From Cryptomeria japonica (taxonomy: Eukaryota; Streptophyta; Pinopsida; Cupressales; Cupressaceae): a stretch of 64,000 bases of DNA. This document shows positions 1-10,734 of this stretch, piece after piece (the first letter of the stretch is position 1; each line of letters opens with the position of its first letter). The stretch is from the NCBI RefSeq assembly GCF_030272615.1, contig NC_081414.1, positions 818,844,396 through 818,908,395 of the forward strand. Direction: 5' to 3'. Below the pieces are notes generated by a model, which saw only the letters and a list, made by a program, of their open reading frames with translations, searched no databases and was not told the origin of the DNA. Both the position numbers and the translations under genes were made by a program.

Positions 1-1
1 T

Positions 2-2161
2 GACAATTTAGTAAAAATCAATTCTTCAAGTGCAATGAGAGATTTACCAAGGCTAACCAAACCGGATAACAATATTTGCAAAGAATGTCAAGTAGGAAAG
101 CAAATGAAAGAAACATTTAAAGGAAAGGAACAATCGTCCCCTATATTGTTGGACTTGGTGCACACAGACTTATGCGGTCCTACCAGAATGAGGAGTATAC
201 AAGGTGAGAGGTATTTCATGTCGCTAATTGATGATTATTCTAGAATGTCATGGGTTGCAATTTTAAGAGAGAAGTTAGAAGCACTAGAAAAATTCAAGAT
301 ATTCAAAGCTAGAGTTGAAAATGAAGTTGATAGAAAGATTAAGTGTTTGAGGTCTAACAGAGGAGGAGAATTTGTTTATGATGAGTTTAATAATTTTTGT
401 GAAAAAAATAGTATTAGAAGATAGTTATCTGCCTTGAGAACACCACTGAAGCAAGGGAAAACTAATGCAAGGTTAGGCTGTTAGTTTAAACCCAAATAAA
501 CATAGAAAACCAATTAAAGTATAAACCAAACTTCTTCCACCTTGCAAGAGAGAGTTCTCTCTTGTTCTTCCGATTGAGCCATTGGTGAAACCAAGGATGC
601 ATCCCTCCTTGACTTGTTTGGATTAGCTCTATGGTTGGGATGTGGATTTCTCTCCACATGCAACAAGATTGGTTGGATTTGGATTGGATTTGATTTGAAT
701 GATGATGATGGATGAGAGAGATTTATCTTAGATAAGGGAATATTTGGGCATTATGATGACATGATGAAGGATTTTGATTCTCAAATGGACAACATAAGAT
801 TGGATGGAAAATCCCTTTTGCAAGGAGAGGAGACTCCAATTTATAGATTAGAGGAGGCCAAAATGAAGGGCCAAGATTGACTTTGGGATGAAGGGTTGAG
901 ATTGATTTGAGAGGGAGCACATGGATTGAGAGGACAAGGTGTGGAGATAAAGAGATATGCCATAAAGGAATTATTGTCTCCACACCTCTCAAGGTACACG
1001 AGGAAGAGCTCCCAAGTACATTGGGAAGAGAAAAAAGAATATAAAATTCCTTGGGGGGAGGGAGGAGGAGTTAAAAATTCCAAAATAAGAGATGCATGGG
1101 AAGACTAAATGGATAAAGGAATTAAAAGTTCATTGGGAAGAGGATGCATGGGGAGATTCAAAGAATTTGAATTTATTTGAAAGGATGAAGGTGATTAGGG
1201 ATGTGTAAATGATTAAGGGGATTGATTAGGTGGCTTAATGAGGGATTAGAGTGCAAGTGGTAAAGTTAGGAGGATGTGACTTGAGGAGAGAGAATGAGTT
1301 GCGGGATATGAAATTGGAGAATAATGATAAGTATGATTAAGGAATAATTAATTAGGCTGAGTGGAGATTAGGGAAAGTGATTTGTAGGAATCACTTTAGC
1401 TAGGTTAATTAAAATTAATTAACTAAGTAGGTTTTAGAAGAAATAATGGTTGAGGTGACTTTAGAAGAAGTGAAATAATTAATTTATTGATAAATTAATT
1501 ATTGGACTATAGTGATAAGATTGGTTAAATTTGATTTAATTAACCTTAAGAAGAAGATAATTAACACAATTAAACTGGTTAATTATGTTGACATGCTTAA
1601 ATTAATTAAATATTAATTTAATTAATTTTGGGTGTCTACAACCACAACAAAATCGTGTAGTAGAAAGGATGAATTAAACTATACAAGAGCTAGCTATGAC
1701 AATGATCAAAGGAGCAGAACTACCAGAAGTTTATTGGAGAGAAGAAATTCACACAACAATCTACACCCTTAACATAATTCTATATCAGAAGTGATATGAA
1801 AAGACATCATATGAACTATAGCATGATAGAACTCCAACGATGAAATATTTCACTTGGTATTTGGAAGCAAGTGTTATATCCAGAGAGATGAAGATAATCT
1901 TGGAAAATTTGACAACAAAGCAGATGAAGGCATATTCCTAGAGAAAGGCATATCAGTGTTACAACAAAAGATTGAACAAGATCATTGAAAGTGCAAATGT
2001 GAAGGTTGATGAAGAAATTTCTAAAGAATCTAACAAATTGACAAGATAGGAATCTAATGAGCCCGCTAATAGAAAGAGGGAAGAGGAAACAAGAGAAGAA
2101 GAGAAAGAAAAGGAAACTCCTGATGCTCTCTCATCTTCATCTAAGACCCCAAGGTATGTAC
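2..2161 (+). pseudogene. copia integrase, split by a solo LTR
   Basis: This would encode the integrase that joins copia cDNA to host DNA. Part one (to 446) shows the pre-integrase region with a remnant zinc-binding Cys pair (CKECQVGKQ), then the core with HTDLCGP, the DDYSRMSW block and SNRGGEF. A TAG at 422-424 stands where the family has a Gln before LSA-RTP. Part two (1641-2161) begins with the PQQN-VVERMN block, has a TAA right after it and several later stops, and ends in a Lys/Glu-rich linker. The 1194-bp insertion falls exactly in the conserved TPQQN block. A copia pseudogene, not a host gene. Confidence 0.88.
447..1640 (-). mobile_element. Solo LTR of a Ty3/gypsy-like element, 5-bp TSD ACCAC
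   Basis: The insert begins TGAAGC and ends GTCTACA, and is flanked by ACCAC at 442-446 and 1641-1645. Removing it and one duplication restores the copia integrase frame. Read on the minus strand it starts TGTAGAC, the same start as the gypsy LTR at 35873-37346, and it has a CTATAAATT box (about 838-846) in a context like that LTR's CTATAAATAG. It has no coding potential; the short frames on both strands are incidental. A solo LTR left by LTR-LTR recombination is the simplest reading. Confidence 0.85.
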
Positions 2162-2337
2162 AAAAGTGTAGCATCCTAAAATTGCGACACTTGCAATTTC
2201 GACTGCATTTGGGTCTTCACGATGGCGACGCAACACGCAACCTGAATGGAGACCCCGAAACCTGATTACGACACTGAAAACTGCATTTTTCAAGCACCCT
2301 GGCCTGAACCTCCTTGCACCCTACTGTCCCGGGAGGT

Positions 2338-2403
2338 GGGACCAGAGCGCCTAGCGCCCTAGTCCCCCAGGACCATGGCGCCCAGCGCCCTGGTCCCTGG
2401 GTC
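2338..2403 (+). repeat. GC-rich GGACC...GGCGC/GCGCC...GGTCC hairpin modules (two copies)
   Basis: Two adjacent units, the second with arms GGACCATGGCGC and GCGCCCTGGTCC around a CCA loop. They stand out in AT-rich DNA. The 3' LTR carries three units at 6048-6143, and family B LTRs carry three related units (about 38988-39085 and 46046-46143). Confidence 0.85.
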
Positions 2404-2518
2404 CTATTTTGGGCCCGGTCTCCTTTGGACTTCGGGTCTTTTTGTTTGCAATTTGGAAAATAAACTTTCCTGGTCGGCCTAAGGTCGGGAAAATCAGTCT
2501 ATTAGCCCTAATTGACAA

Positions 2519-2528
2519 GTATATAAAC
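2519..2528 (+). promoter_or_regulatory. TATA box of family A 5' LTR
   Basis: GTATATAAAC in the middle of the LTR, about 890 bp before its 3' end. The same box is at 6254-6263 in the 3' LTR. Position and sequence suit an RNA polymerase II start that defines the U3/R boundary. Confidence 0.65.
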
Positions 2529-3412
2529 TACATTTTCCTCTTTCATTCGATATGATGGAAAAAGAGTGGAAACTATACTCAAGCATTCAAGCATTCAAGC
2601 ATTCAAGCATTCCTTCAAGCAATTGATCATTTCAAGTCTCCATTCAAGGCTAAGTGTTGCATTCAAGACAAGGATTCAACCATTGAAGAGGAGATCACAT
2701 ACTACATGCTACATACAACATACAAACATACAACAAACAACAACATCTAAACCTTCGCACATAAGGATACAAACATCCTTAGAACAAGGTGTTAGTACTT
2801 GTTTTACAGTCATTTACATTTACAACACTTGCTCATTTCTTGGTTAATTCCAAAATCGGGGTTTGACCTAAAGGCAAACCCCTAATCCCTAACCCCCCAA
2901 TCATCTTCGCTTTTCTATGTGTAGGTTGCAGGTACGCGGCTGAAATTGAAGATCTGGAATCCTTGTGCAGAGACGAACAGATCCCCCTTCGTTTCGCGGA
3001 TTTTTCGGAGGACCGTGGCGCTCGGGCGCCATCGTCCCGGCAACTTTCGCTCAAATTTGCAGGACAGCGCCGTATCGACATTTTACTGCTAATTCCAAGT
3101 CCGCAGCTTCATACTGTATTCCTATCTCAGTTTATAAGCGAATCTTTCTCACTTTCTATGCATTCCTAGCTTAATTCTTCTATGCACATTCTTTACAAAA
3201 GAGGGTAGCCTTGCTGTCATAACCCTTGAAACTCATTTAGCATCCAATCTTGCATTGTGTGGGATTGGATCTTGTGGGTTTCAACCCCTCTTTTGAATGT
3301 AAAGTCTCTCCCCTAAGTGAAAACCATCAACCCTAGTGAATCTCCCTTCTCTCTCCTTGGAGTTGGAAGAGGGGAGAGCAACTAGGGTTCGATCGCGATT
3401 TTCCGCTTTACA

Positions 3413-3434
3413 TTTTGGTGAACCCGACGTGAAC
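3413..3434 (+). other. Candidate primer-binding region of family A
   Basis: Directly after the LTR end CTTTACA the sequence is TTTTGGTGAACCCGACGTG. A TGG a few bases inside the LTR is the usual start of a site that pairs with a tRNA 3' CCA end. I cannot name the tRNA. The same site with one change, TTTTGGTGAACTCGACGTG, follows the LTR of family B. Confidence 0.65.
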
Positions 3435-4048
3435 ATCCTTTCTGATTTTTCATGCTTAGATCTGAAAAAATTGATTACATTTCCATGTTTGATCTTTTGC
3501 AAAATTTTAGAGGTGATTGCATAAAAACCCTAAAATTTCTTTTTAGTAATTAAGCTTGTGAAATATTTAATTGTTAATGCTTGTTTCAGATCTGCCCTTC
3601 TATTACAAATTATCAATTCATATTTGTGCTTTGATTTTGAAAATTAAGTGGTTAAGTGTCAAAACCCTAATTTTTGAAACCCTCTTGATTCAACCTTTGT
3701 CCGACAATTTCACTGATCAAAACATCTCCAAATCAGCTGTAACTTTGGATTCCGCAATAAAATCACAATATCTTTCATCCCTGAAAATTTGGAAAAAAGT
3801 TGCGAGGACCGTGTGCACTCCGAGCGCCATCGTCCCCGACATTTTTTCCGAAATTTCGGGAGCTAGATCTTACTGTATTTTTTTGCTAAAATCCAGAATT
3901 TTGGCTGATTTTATCAATTATAACACTTTCAAAATTAAAGTCAAAGTTGGTCTAGGGATTGCTTGGATTAACACTTCTAATCATTCAAAAATCATTGAAA
4001 TTAAAATTTTGTGTCAAAATTGTGTTCTTACTATCCTAAATCTGAAAA

Positions 4049-5125
4049 GTGTGTTCTTACTGTCCTATTCACAAGTGTTTGAAATTTCCCCATAATGGTG
4101 AAGTTGTTACTGTCAATCATAGTCTCTTTAAACCAGCTGAAAGAACTTCTAGCGTTCCTCTTGATTACTTTTGGCCTAAACAATTTCAATCTCTTCCTCC
4201 GCGAAGTGATCATCTTTTCAAATCTTATCAAAAGTGGAAAACAGATATGATCCTATCTCTAAGTGAACCTAGAACACCCAAACTTGACATTCCTATCATT
4301 CTTGAGAAGGAAGTTCTTCCTTTGAAAGATAAAACTAATGTCTTTCCTCAAGAAGATTCCCAACCCATCCCTATGGATGTGACTATGTCTATATCTAATA
4401 AACTTCCTAAAAGTAGACCTATACCTCCTCGTCATGATGGACTTGGTCTTCTTCCTAAACCAAAAATTCCTCCCTTATATGGAGCAGTTCCTCCTCCTTC
4501 TTTTTATAGAGAGAAGAGACCTTCTTCTTCTCCTATTATCCAGCCTAAGAGACCACAACCTAAACACCCAAGTAATAAGGATGAGAACATTCCTCCTCCT
4601 CAATCTTCTTCACTTCCTACTAAGACTAGACGAAATCATTCTGCACATGAACGCCGACGAAAGCGTCGTCTTAGAGCTCAAGCAACTGCTTCTCAAACTT
4701 TGCAATCTCCAAAAACACCTTCAACAAGCATTATTCCATTTTCTCCTCAGCCGGAAATTGAGCCGAAATCTCCTAAACATAAGATGCATGATGGTCTTGA
4801 TCCTGTGCGAGTTAAAGATCCTATTTTTATAAATCTTGATGATGATATAGATGAAAATGTTATTCATGATGAAAATGTTATTCCTCTTGCTTCTGATAGT
4901 GAATATGAACTTGTTGATATTGATAACCATTTATCTAATGAATTTTCTAAAGCACTTATCCTAGCTCCTAGACAAGAACAACGTGGCTTGGAACATGAAC
5001 ATAGCCCTTGTTTGGATCTTGTGATAGCTCCATCTGCTGTGTTGAATGTTCCTCCTCTAGCGTGTTCCCTGCTTTCTCGAAACATTGATCAGCAAGATCA
5101 GGGGGTAGATGACATGCTAGACTAA
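4049..5125 (+). CDS. Orphan ORF of family A: Pro-rich, basic centre, acidic tail, 358 aa
   Basis: The only long sense ORF of the element, about 640 bp after the 5' LTR. I do not recognise the family. The N-terminal third (about residues 18-70) is mixed, with a FKPAERTS stretch and aromatic residues. Residues about 105-190 are rich in Pro, Ser and Lys (repeated RPIPP, KPKIPP and PPPSFYRE blocks). A dense Arg/Lys cluster follows at about 192-214 (TKTRRN, HERRRKRRLR), which could bind nucleic acid or act as a nuclear signal. Then comes an acidic stretch (NLDDDIDENV, about 255-290). No zinc knuckle, protease DTG or RT motif is seen. It may be a divergent gag-like packaging protein; that is inference only. 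The first ATG of the open frame is taken as start. Confidence 0.55.
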   Translation: MCSYCPIHKCLKFPHNGEVVTVNHSLFKPAERTSSVPLDYFWPKQFQSLPPRSDHLFKSYQKWKTDMILSLSEPRTPKLDIPIILEKEVLPLKDKTNVFPQEDSQPIPMDVTMSISNKLPKSRPIPPRHDGLGLLPKPKIPPLYGAVPPPSFYREKRPSSSPIIQPKRPQPKHPSNKDENIPPPQSSSLPTKTRRNHSAHERRRKRRLRAQATASQTLQSPKTPSTSIIPFSPQPEIEPKSPKHKMHDGLDPVRVKDPIFINLDDDIDENVIHDENVIPLASDSEYELVDIDNHLSNEFSKALILAPRQEQRGLEHEHSPCLDLVIAPSAVLNVPPLACSLLSRNIDQQDQGVDDMLD

Positions 5126-5857
5126 TTACATTAGCATAGCAGATTCTCTCCTCCTCTCTTGTGTTACTTCCTCTATATGTTATTCTCATTCTTCTATTTG
5201 TTGTCCTTAGTGTTGTCTACTTGAGGACGATGCAAAGCATTGAGATCTCTCGATCTCTCTCATGTTGACTCAAAAGACACATGTGTTCCCTTCTTCTAGG
5301 TGACCTTCCTTGATTGGGGAATGAAGAACAATTATGCATACATACATATGATATATATACATGAATTATCATACAGCATACTGACCCCGAGGAAAGCGAA
5401 GTCACCTTGTGCTTTGTGTTTTGTGTCTATTATCCTTGGGCTTATCTCACACTTGGGGGCTAAATCCTTGTGATAACGTGCTCCTTTCCCTTCTCATTTT
5501 CTTATATGTATCACTACCTTAAAGCAATCACCCCCGGTGAGGCGTGTGCGATCGCTTTAACGTAGGGGGGCATACATCTCGTTCATATCTTTTCAAGATA
5601 CTTGAAAATTTCTTGACAAATTTAGCTTTGCCTTGAAAATTTTTGATATCTTTCTTGCATGACTCATAGTGAGAGAACCTTACTACTGACAGTCATGGTT
5701 CTCCCTCGTGATCTTCCCTTTTACTTTGTCAATCGAAGTTGTAAGATCCTTAGTCCACTAGGGGCTTGGTGTATCTTGCCTCCTTGACGTGGTGAAAGTC
5801 TTTCAATGTTGTTTCCTTGTACTTTACCGGAAGTATGAGCATACATACTCCCGCTAA
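5126..5857. other. 3' untranslated part of family A, no gene seen
   Basis: AT-rich sequence between the orphan ORF and the polypurine tract. Only short incidental frames; no RT or integrase motif in any frame. Confidence 0.6.
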
Positions 5858-5870
5858 AGTGGGGGCTAAA
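5858..5870 (+). other. Polypurine tract of family A
   Basis: AGTGGGGGCTAAA lies directly before the TGTAGCG start of the 3' LTR, where plus-strand DNA priming is expected. The same tract, in the opposite orientation, lies at 40206-40221 next to the family B LTR. Confidence 0.8.
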
Positions 5871-7139
5871 TGTAGCGTCCTAAAATTGTGACACTTGCAA
5901 TTTCGACTGCATTTGGGTCTTCACGATGGCGATGCAACACGCAACTTGAATGGAGACCCCGAAACCTGATTACGACACTGAAAACTGCATTTTTCAAGCA
6001 CCCTGGCCTGAACCTCCTTGCACCCTGCTGTCTTGGGAGGTGGGACCAGAGTGCCCAGCGCCTTGGTCCTTCAGGACCAGGGTGCCCAGCGCCTTGGTCC
6101 CCCAGGACCATGGCGCCCAGCGCCCTGGTCCCTGGGTCCTATTTTGGGCCCGATCTCCTTTGGACTTCGGGTCTTTTTGTTTGCAATTTGGAAAATAAAC
6201 TTTCCTGGTCGGCCTAAGGTCGGGAAAATCAGTCTATCAGCCCTAATTGACAAGTATATAAACTACATTTTCCTCTTTCATTCGATATGATGGAAAAAGC
6301 GTGGAAACTATACTTAAGCATTCAAGCATTCAAGCATTCCTTCAAGCAATTGATCATTTCAAGTCTCCATTCAAGGCTAAGTGTTGCATTCAAGACAAGG
6401 ATTCAACCATTGAAGAGGAGATCACATACTACATGCTACATACAACATACAAACATACAACAAACAACAACATCTTAACCTTCGCACATAAGGATACAAA
6501 CATCCTTAGAACAAGGTATTAGTACTTGTTTTACAGTCATTTACATTTACAACACTTGCTCATTTCTTGGTTAATTCCAAAACCGGGGTTTGACCTAAAG
6601 GCAAACCCCTAATCCCTAACCCCCCAATCATCTTCGCTTTTCTATGTGTAGGTTGCAGGTACGCGGCTGAAATTGAAGATCTGGAATCCTTGTGCAGAGA
6701 CGAACAGATCCCCCTTCGTTTCGCGGATTTTTCGGAGGACCGTGGCGCTCGGGCGCCATCGTCCCGGCAACTTTCGCTCAAATTTGCAGGACAGCGCCGT
6801 ATCGACATTTTACTGCTAATTCCAAGTCCGCAGCTTCATACTGTATTCCTATCTCAGTTTATAAGCGAATCTTTCTCACTTTCTATGCATTCCTAGCTTA
6901 ATTCTTCTATGCACATTCTTTACAAAAGAGGGTAGCCTTGCTGTCATAACCCTTGAAACTCATTTAGCATCCAATCTTGCATTGTGTGGGATTGGATCTT
7001 GTGGGTTTCAACCCCTCTTTTGAATGTAAAGTCTCTCCCCTAAGTGAAAACCATCAACCCTAGTGAATCTCCCTTCTCTCTCCTTGGAGTTGGAAGAGGG
7101 GAGAGCAACTAGAGTTCGATCGCGATTTTCCGCTTTACA
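5871..7139 (+). repeat. 3' LTR of family A element (1269 bp)
   Basis: Starts TGTAGCGTCC and ends CGCTTTACA. Nearly identical to 2167-3412. It has one more GC hairpin module (three, 6048-6143) and one fewer AAGCATTC unit. TATA box at 6254-6263. Followed at once by the AAAAG duplication. Confidence 0.93.
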
Positions 7140-7144
7140 AAAAG

Positions 7145-8765
7145 AATCACTCAGTGGATCAAATTATTGGAGATAAGAATAGAGGAATTATCACAAGAAG
7201 CAAAACAACTCAAAAATAAGTTATGTTATGTTTACTATCCAAGACTGAACCAAAAAATGTAGAAGAAGCTTGAAATGATTAGATTTGGATAAAGGAAATG
7301 AGAGAAGAGCTAGATTAGATTGACAAAAATCAAACATGAGGTTCACAGACCAACAAACAAGAATGTAATTGGAACAAAATGGATATTCTGGAATAAATTG
7401 GATGAGGATGGAAAAGTTGTTTGAAATAAAGTAAGGTTGGTTTGTAAAGGTTACACACAAGTTGAAGGTATTGAATTTGAGGAGACATATGCTCATGTTG
7501 CCCAGATGGAATCCGTCAAGATGTTTTTGGCTTTTGCAACATTTAAGGATTTCAAGGTTTATCAAATGGATGTAAAATCAACATTTTTAAATGGAGACTT
7601 GAAAGATGAAGTTTGCAATGAACAACTGGAAGGATTTAAGTTGAAAAATGATTCAACATTGTTTGCAGATTGAAGAAAGCTTTATATGCATTGAAACAAG
7701 CTCTTAGAGCTTGGTATGGAAGGCTAGATAAGTATTTGATTGATCAAGGTTTTTAGAAGGGATTTGCTCATAGTAATATTTATTTCAAAATTGACTTAGG
7801 CAAAATCTTAATTGTTGTATTTTATGTTGATGACATAATATTTGGAGGTAATGAAGGCATGCGTAGAAAGTTTTCTAATGAGATGCAGAAGGAATTTTAG
7901 ATGTCCATGATCAGTGAGTTAAATTTCTTTCTTGGTTTGCAAGTAAATCATAATAACAAAGGAATTTTTAATTTCTCAGTCTAAATACATTAAGGAATTG
8001 TTGAAGAAGTTTGGGTTGGAGAATTATAAATTGGTTTGTACACCTGTGACCACCAGATGCAAGTTAACAAAAGATGATAAATCTCCTAAAGCTGATGCAA
8101 GTCAATATAAATCAATGATTGGAGGACTGTTATAGTTGACTGCTACCAGACTAGATATCATGTATGCAGTTTGTTTGGCAGCTAGATTTTATCAAGAATT
8201 AAAAGAATCACATGTTGCATGACAATAAAAAGAATTTTTAGAATTTAAAAGGAACATAAGAGTTTGTCTTGTGGTATCCCATAAATTCAGATTTCACTTT
8301 GACAACTTATATAGATGCATATTGGGTTAGAAGTGTTGATGACATGAAAAGTACAAGTGGTGGAGCATTCTTTCTTGGCTCCTGGTTGGTTTCTTGGTCA
8401 AGCAAGAAAAAGGATTCTATGTCTTTATTTACAGCTGAAGCATAATATATTGCATCATCTTCATTTTGCACTCGAATACTGGATGAAGTAGACCTTGAAG
8501 GATATTAGTGTATTATTTAATGAACCCATCTCAATCATGTGTAATAACACTAGTGCAATAAACATTTCTAAGAATTCAATACAACATTTTAGGACAAAGC
8601 ATATATCTATTTGGTATCACTTCCTAAGGGAAAAGGCATTGGATAATTAAGTAAAGCTTGAGTATGTACCTACAATAGACCAGATGGCAAATATCTTCAC
8701 AAAGGCATTGTGTAAAGATACTTTTGAGTATCTCCAATAGAAGCTAGGGGTATTATCCCTTCCTA
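7145..8765 (+). pseudogene. copia reverse transcriptase and RNase H, decayed
   Basis: Continues the copia polyprotein right after the family A insertion, first with a DKNRGIITRSK linker. RT is clear from VCKGYTQVEGIEFEET, MDVKSTFLNGD and the catalytic FYVDDIIFGG block near 7815-7845. RNase H follows with YIDAYW and STSGGAFFLG near 8310-8370. Stops and frameshifts occur throughout, for example at 7671, 7756 and 7897, so no enzyme can be made. The block ends near 8765 before a noncoding stretch with purine tracts. Confidence 0.9.
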
Positions 8766-9000
8766 GTTTGAACTGATGTACATTTAAATGTGCATTGGTC
8801 TAGTGAACTATTCGAATATTCTTATTTGGACTAATTCTTGGGTGCTTCCTCCTAGGGGGAGCAGAAGTGAGTTTTATAGGGGGAGTTTTTCCCTCTTTTG
8901 TCCTTGATGTCAAAGAGGGAGAGATGTGATGAGATGATATGTTGATTTAATGATGCTAAGTAAGTTGTGTGTTTGTTGTTGATGGATGTTGCCATCAATG

Positions 9001-9014
9001 AAAAAGGGGGAGAT
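9001..9014 (+). other. Polypurine tract of the copia element
   Basis: AAAAAGGGGGAGAT directly before the 3' LTR. The minus-strand copia at 29389-33870 uses the same GGGGGAGAT core. Confidence 0.75.
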
Positions 9015-9519
9015 TATTGCAAATGTGATGTTGATGGTTGTCATTAATGATTGTCATTGATGTCAACATATTATTTTTGGGATTGATTCTTAAGTTGGTG
9101 ATTCAGAAGATGTGTTCTCGAAATGTTTGGTACTCTGAAAGATGTGCTATAGTTGATATTCAGTGCTCATTGATTGTGATGATGGTGATCCATATTTCTC
9201 TATTTATCGAATATGGTATTGATTGATCATATTCATGAGTATTCTGGTTTCATTCTTATTCTTGCTAAGTTTGGTAGTGTTATTTTGGGTTCGGTTCAAT
9301 CCGAAATTGGATAATAAGAAACGATATTTGTGTAGCATATGAGTCATGATTTGGGTTTGGTATTTTTTATGGATGTAATGTGTTGATTTGATCGATGAAG
9401 TGTATTGTGGTATGGTCTACTTCTCATTCCTTTCCATCACCAGAATGTTTAGTGATGGCCTATTTCAAATCTCTGTTTGGTTGACATAAAAGATTAAGTG
9501 ATTTAGATATAGTATATAT

Positions 9520-10734
9520 GGGTGGCTGCAAGAAGTTGAGTCCCACTTTTGGGCAAAAAGTGGAAGTGTTTTCTTTGTTTTTCAAATTTTCTGTCGATTG
9601 ATGTCAAAATTTGAGGCACTTAGAGATTGAATCTCAAAAGACTTCACTAATAGAAAATGTAGTGTATAAAGTCTACTTTTCAAATATGTAATTTATTTCA
9701 ATACCCACATGGTAGAAATTGCTTTTTAATAGGCATGTTTTAAAACCACTTTTTCAAAATGCCTGTTTCAGGACCATACCACACATGTGTACGACCACCA
9801 TTTTTTGATGCAAATAAATGAATTTTTGCAAATCCTTCCGATAAAATATACCTAAGACACCAAATATTGATGAGAATATTTTTTCTTATTTTTTTATTGA
9901 ATATATATATTTTTATTAATTTTTAATTGACTATAAAGTACATTTTCAAAACATCAGGTGTACGACCACCATAATTTGATGAAAATTTCATATTTTTTTA
10001 TCTTCAAAAGAATTGTATGTAGATTGATGTCATATAGTTTATTTTTCTAAAAACTTAAAAACAAAAAAGTTATTAAAGTTTTATTGAACCTCGGTATTTT
10101 AGGTTTAGGTACCACTTTTGATTAATAAATAATGAAAAAATAGTAAAAATAATCTTATCACTATGAAATTTATATTTTTAAATTAGGACACTGATAACTT
10201 TAATGGGTTTTCGTTTCATCAAAAAATTCGATCAGGAAGGCCCTCAAAAAATTTGGGCAAGGCAAAAATATGATATTCTTTTGCCTTTGCCATTTTTTGG
10301 AGGTTCAAGCATAGGCTTGGTCCCACCAAGCCTAACCCGAAGCCAAATTCGAGACATAGGGTTGTTTCTCACTCCACCTTTTATGAAACGGGTGCACGTT
10401 ATTTGAAATTCAAAAAATGGGCACCCATTTTGAAATTTATAGCATTTTAAGAAACATGTGCCCATTTTTAGAAACATGCACCCATTTTTAAAAATGTGTA
10501 CCCGTTTTTAAAAACGTGTGCCCGTTTCTAAAAACCGCACACCCGTTTTGTGCGAGGATTCGATCCTAAATGGGTACTCATTTTTCAAAACATGCACCCG
10601 TTTTATTTCTATGGGTCGGGGCCCCAAAGCTAAACAGGTGCCCATTTATTAAAAAATGAGTGCCCGTTTCTAGTGGCAAATTTTTTTGCTCGCGGACTTC
10701 CACATAATTGGGACCCAACTTCTTGCACCCACCC
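9520..10734. mobile_element. Non-autonomous TIR element ending GGG...CCC, copy 1, TSD ATAT
   Basis: Inverted ends of about 25 bp: left GGGTGGCTGCAAGAAGTTGA, right (complement) GGGTGGGTGCAAGAAGTTGG. ATAT flanks both sides (9516-9519, 10735-10738). The interior is AT-rich with no transposase. It has two GTACGACCACCAT blocks (about 9800 and 9960) that recur in copy 2, and a subterminal array of CCCGTTTTTAAAAAC-like units (10386-10680). Copy 2 at 51202-52281 aligns over much of its length. The superfamily is not clear to me. Confidence 0.8.
10386..10680. repeat. Subterminal GTGCCCGTTTTTAAAAAC-type array in TIR copy 1
   Basis: About ten degenerate units pairing a G/C-run core (GTGCCCGTTT, or its complement AAACGGGTGC) with A/T runs. 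Arrays just inside the ends of DNA transposons often serve as transposase-binding sites. Copy 2 has the related GGGCCCCCGTTTT array at 52075-52220. Confidence 0.7.

Larger units (their letters stand above)
2167..3412 (+). repeat. 5' LTR of family A element (1246 bp)
   Basis: Starts TGTAGCATCC and ends CTTTACA. It contains two GC-rich hairpin modules (about 2338-2403), a TATA box (2519-2528), four AAGCATTC repeats near 2580-2612 and a further GGACC/GGCGCC hairpin near 3010-3045. The 3' LTR has three hairpin modules and three AAGCATTC units, which together account for the 23-bp length difference. Confidence 0.93.
2167..7139 (+). mobile_element. Young non-autonomous LTR retrotransposon (family A), TSD AAAAG
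   Basis: A complete 4973-bp element: 5' LTR 2167-3412, primer-binding region from 3413, one orphan ORF (4049-5125), polypurine tract AGTGGGGGCTAAA before 5871, and 3' LTR 5871-7139. It is flanked by AAAAG at 2162-2166 and 7140-7144, and the copia frame continues across the junction. It has no protease, RT, RNase H or integrase, so its movement must have relied on enzymes supplied in trans. The LTRs are nearly identical apart from tandem-repeat number, which points to recent insertion. Termini, primer site, polypurine tract and GC hairpins match family B at 38547-47280. Confidence 0.92.

Noticed and set aside
2880-2905. Telomere-like CCCTAA repeats
   Set aside because: Only two or three imperfect units inside an LTR, repeated in the other LTR; not a telomere remnant.
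3571-4095. 174-codon frame in the family A leader
   Set aside because: Low-complexity, Ile/Leu/Lys composition typical of AT-rich noncoding DNA, and it overlaps the start of the better-supported ORF.
4620-4700. bHLH-like basic region (HERRRKRRLR) in the family A ORF
   Set aside because: No helix-loop-helix follows; only a basic cluster can be supported.
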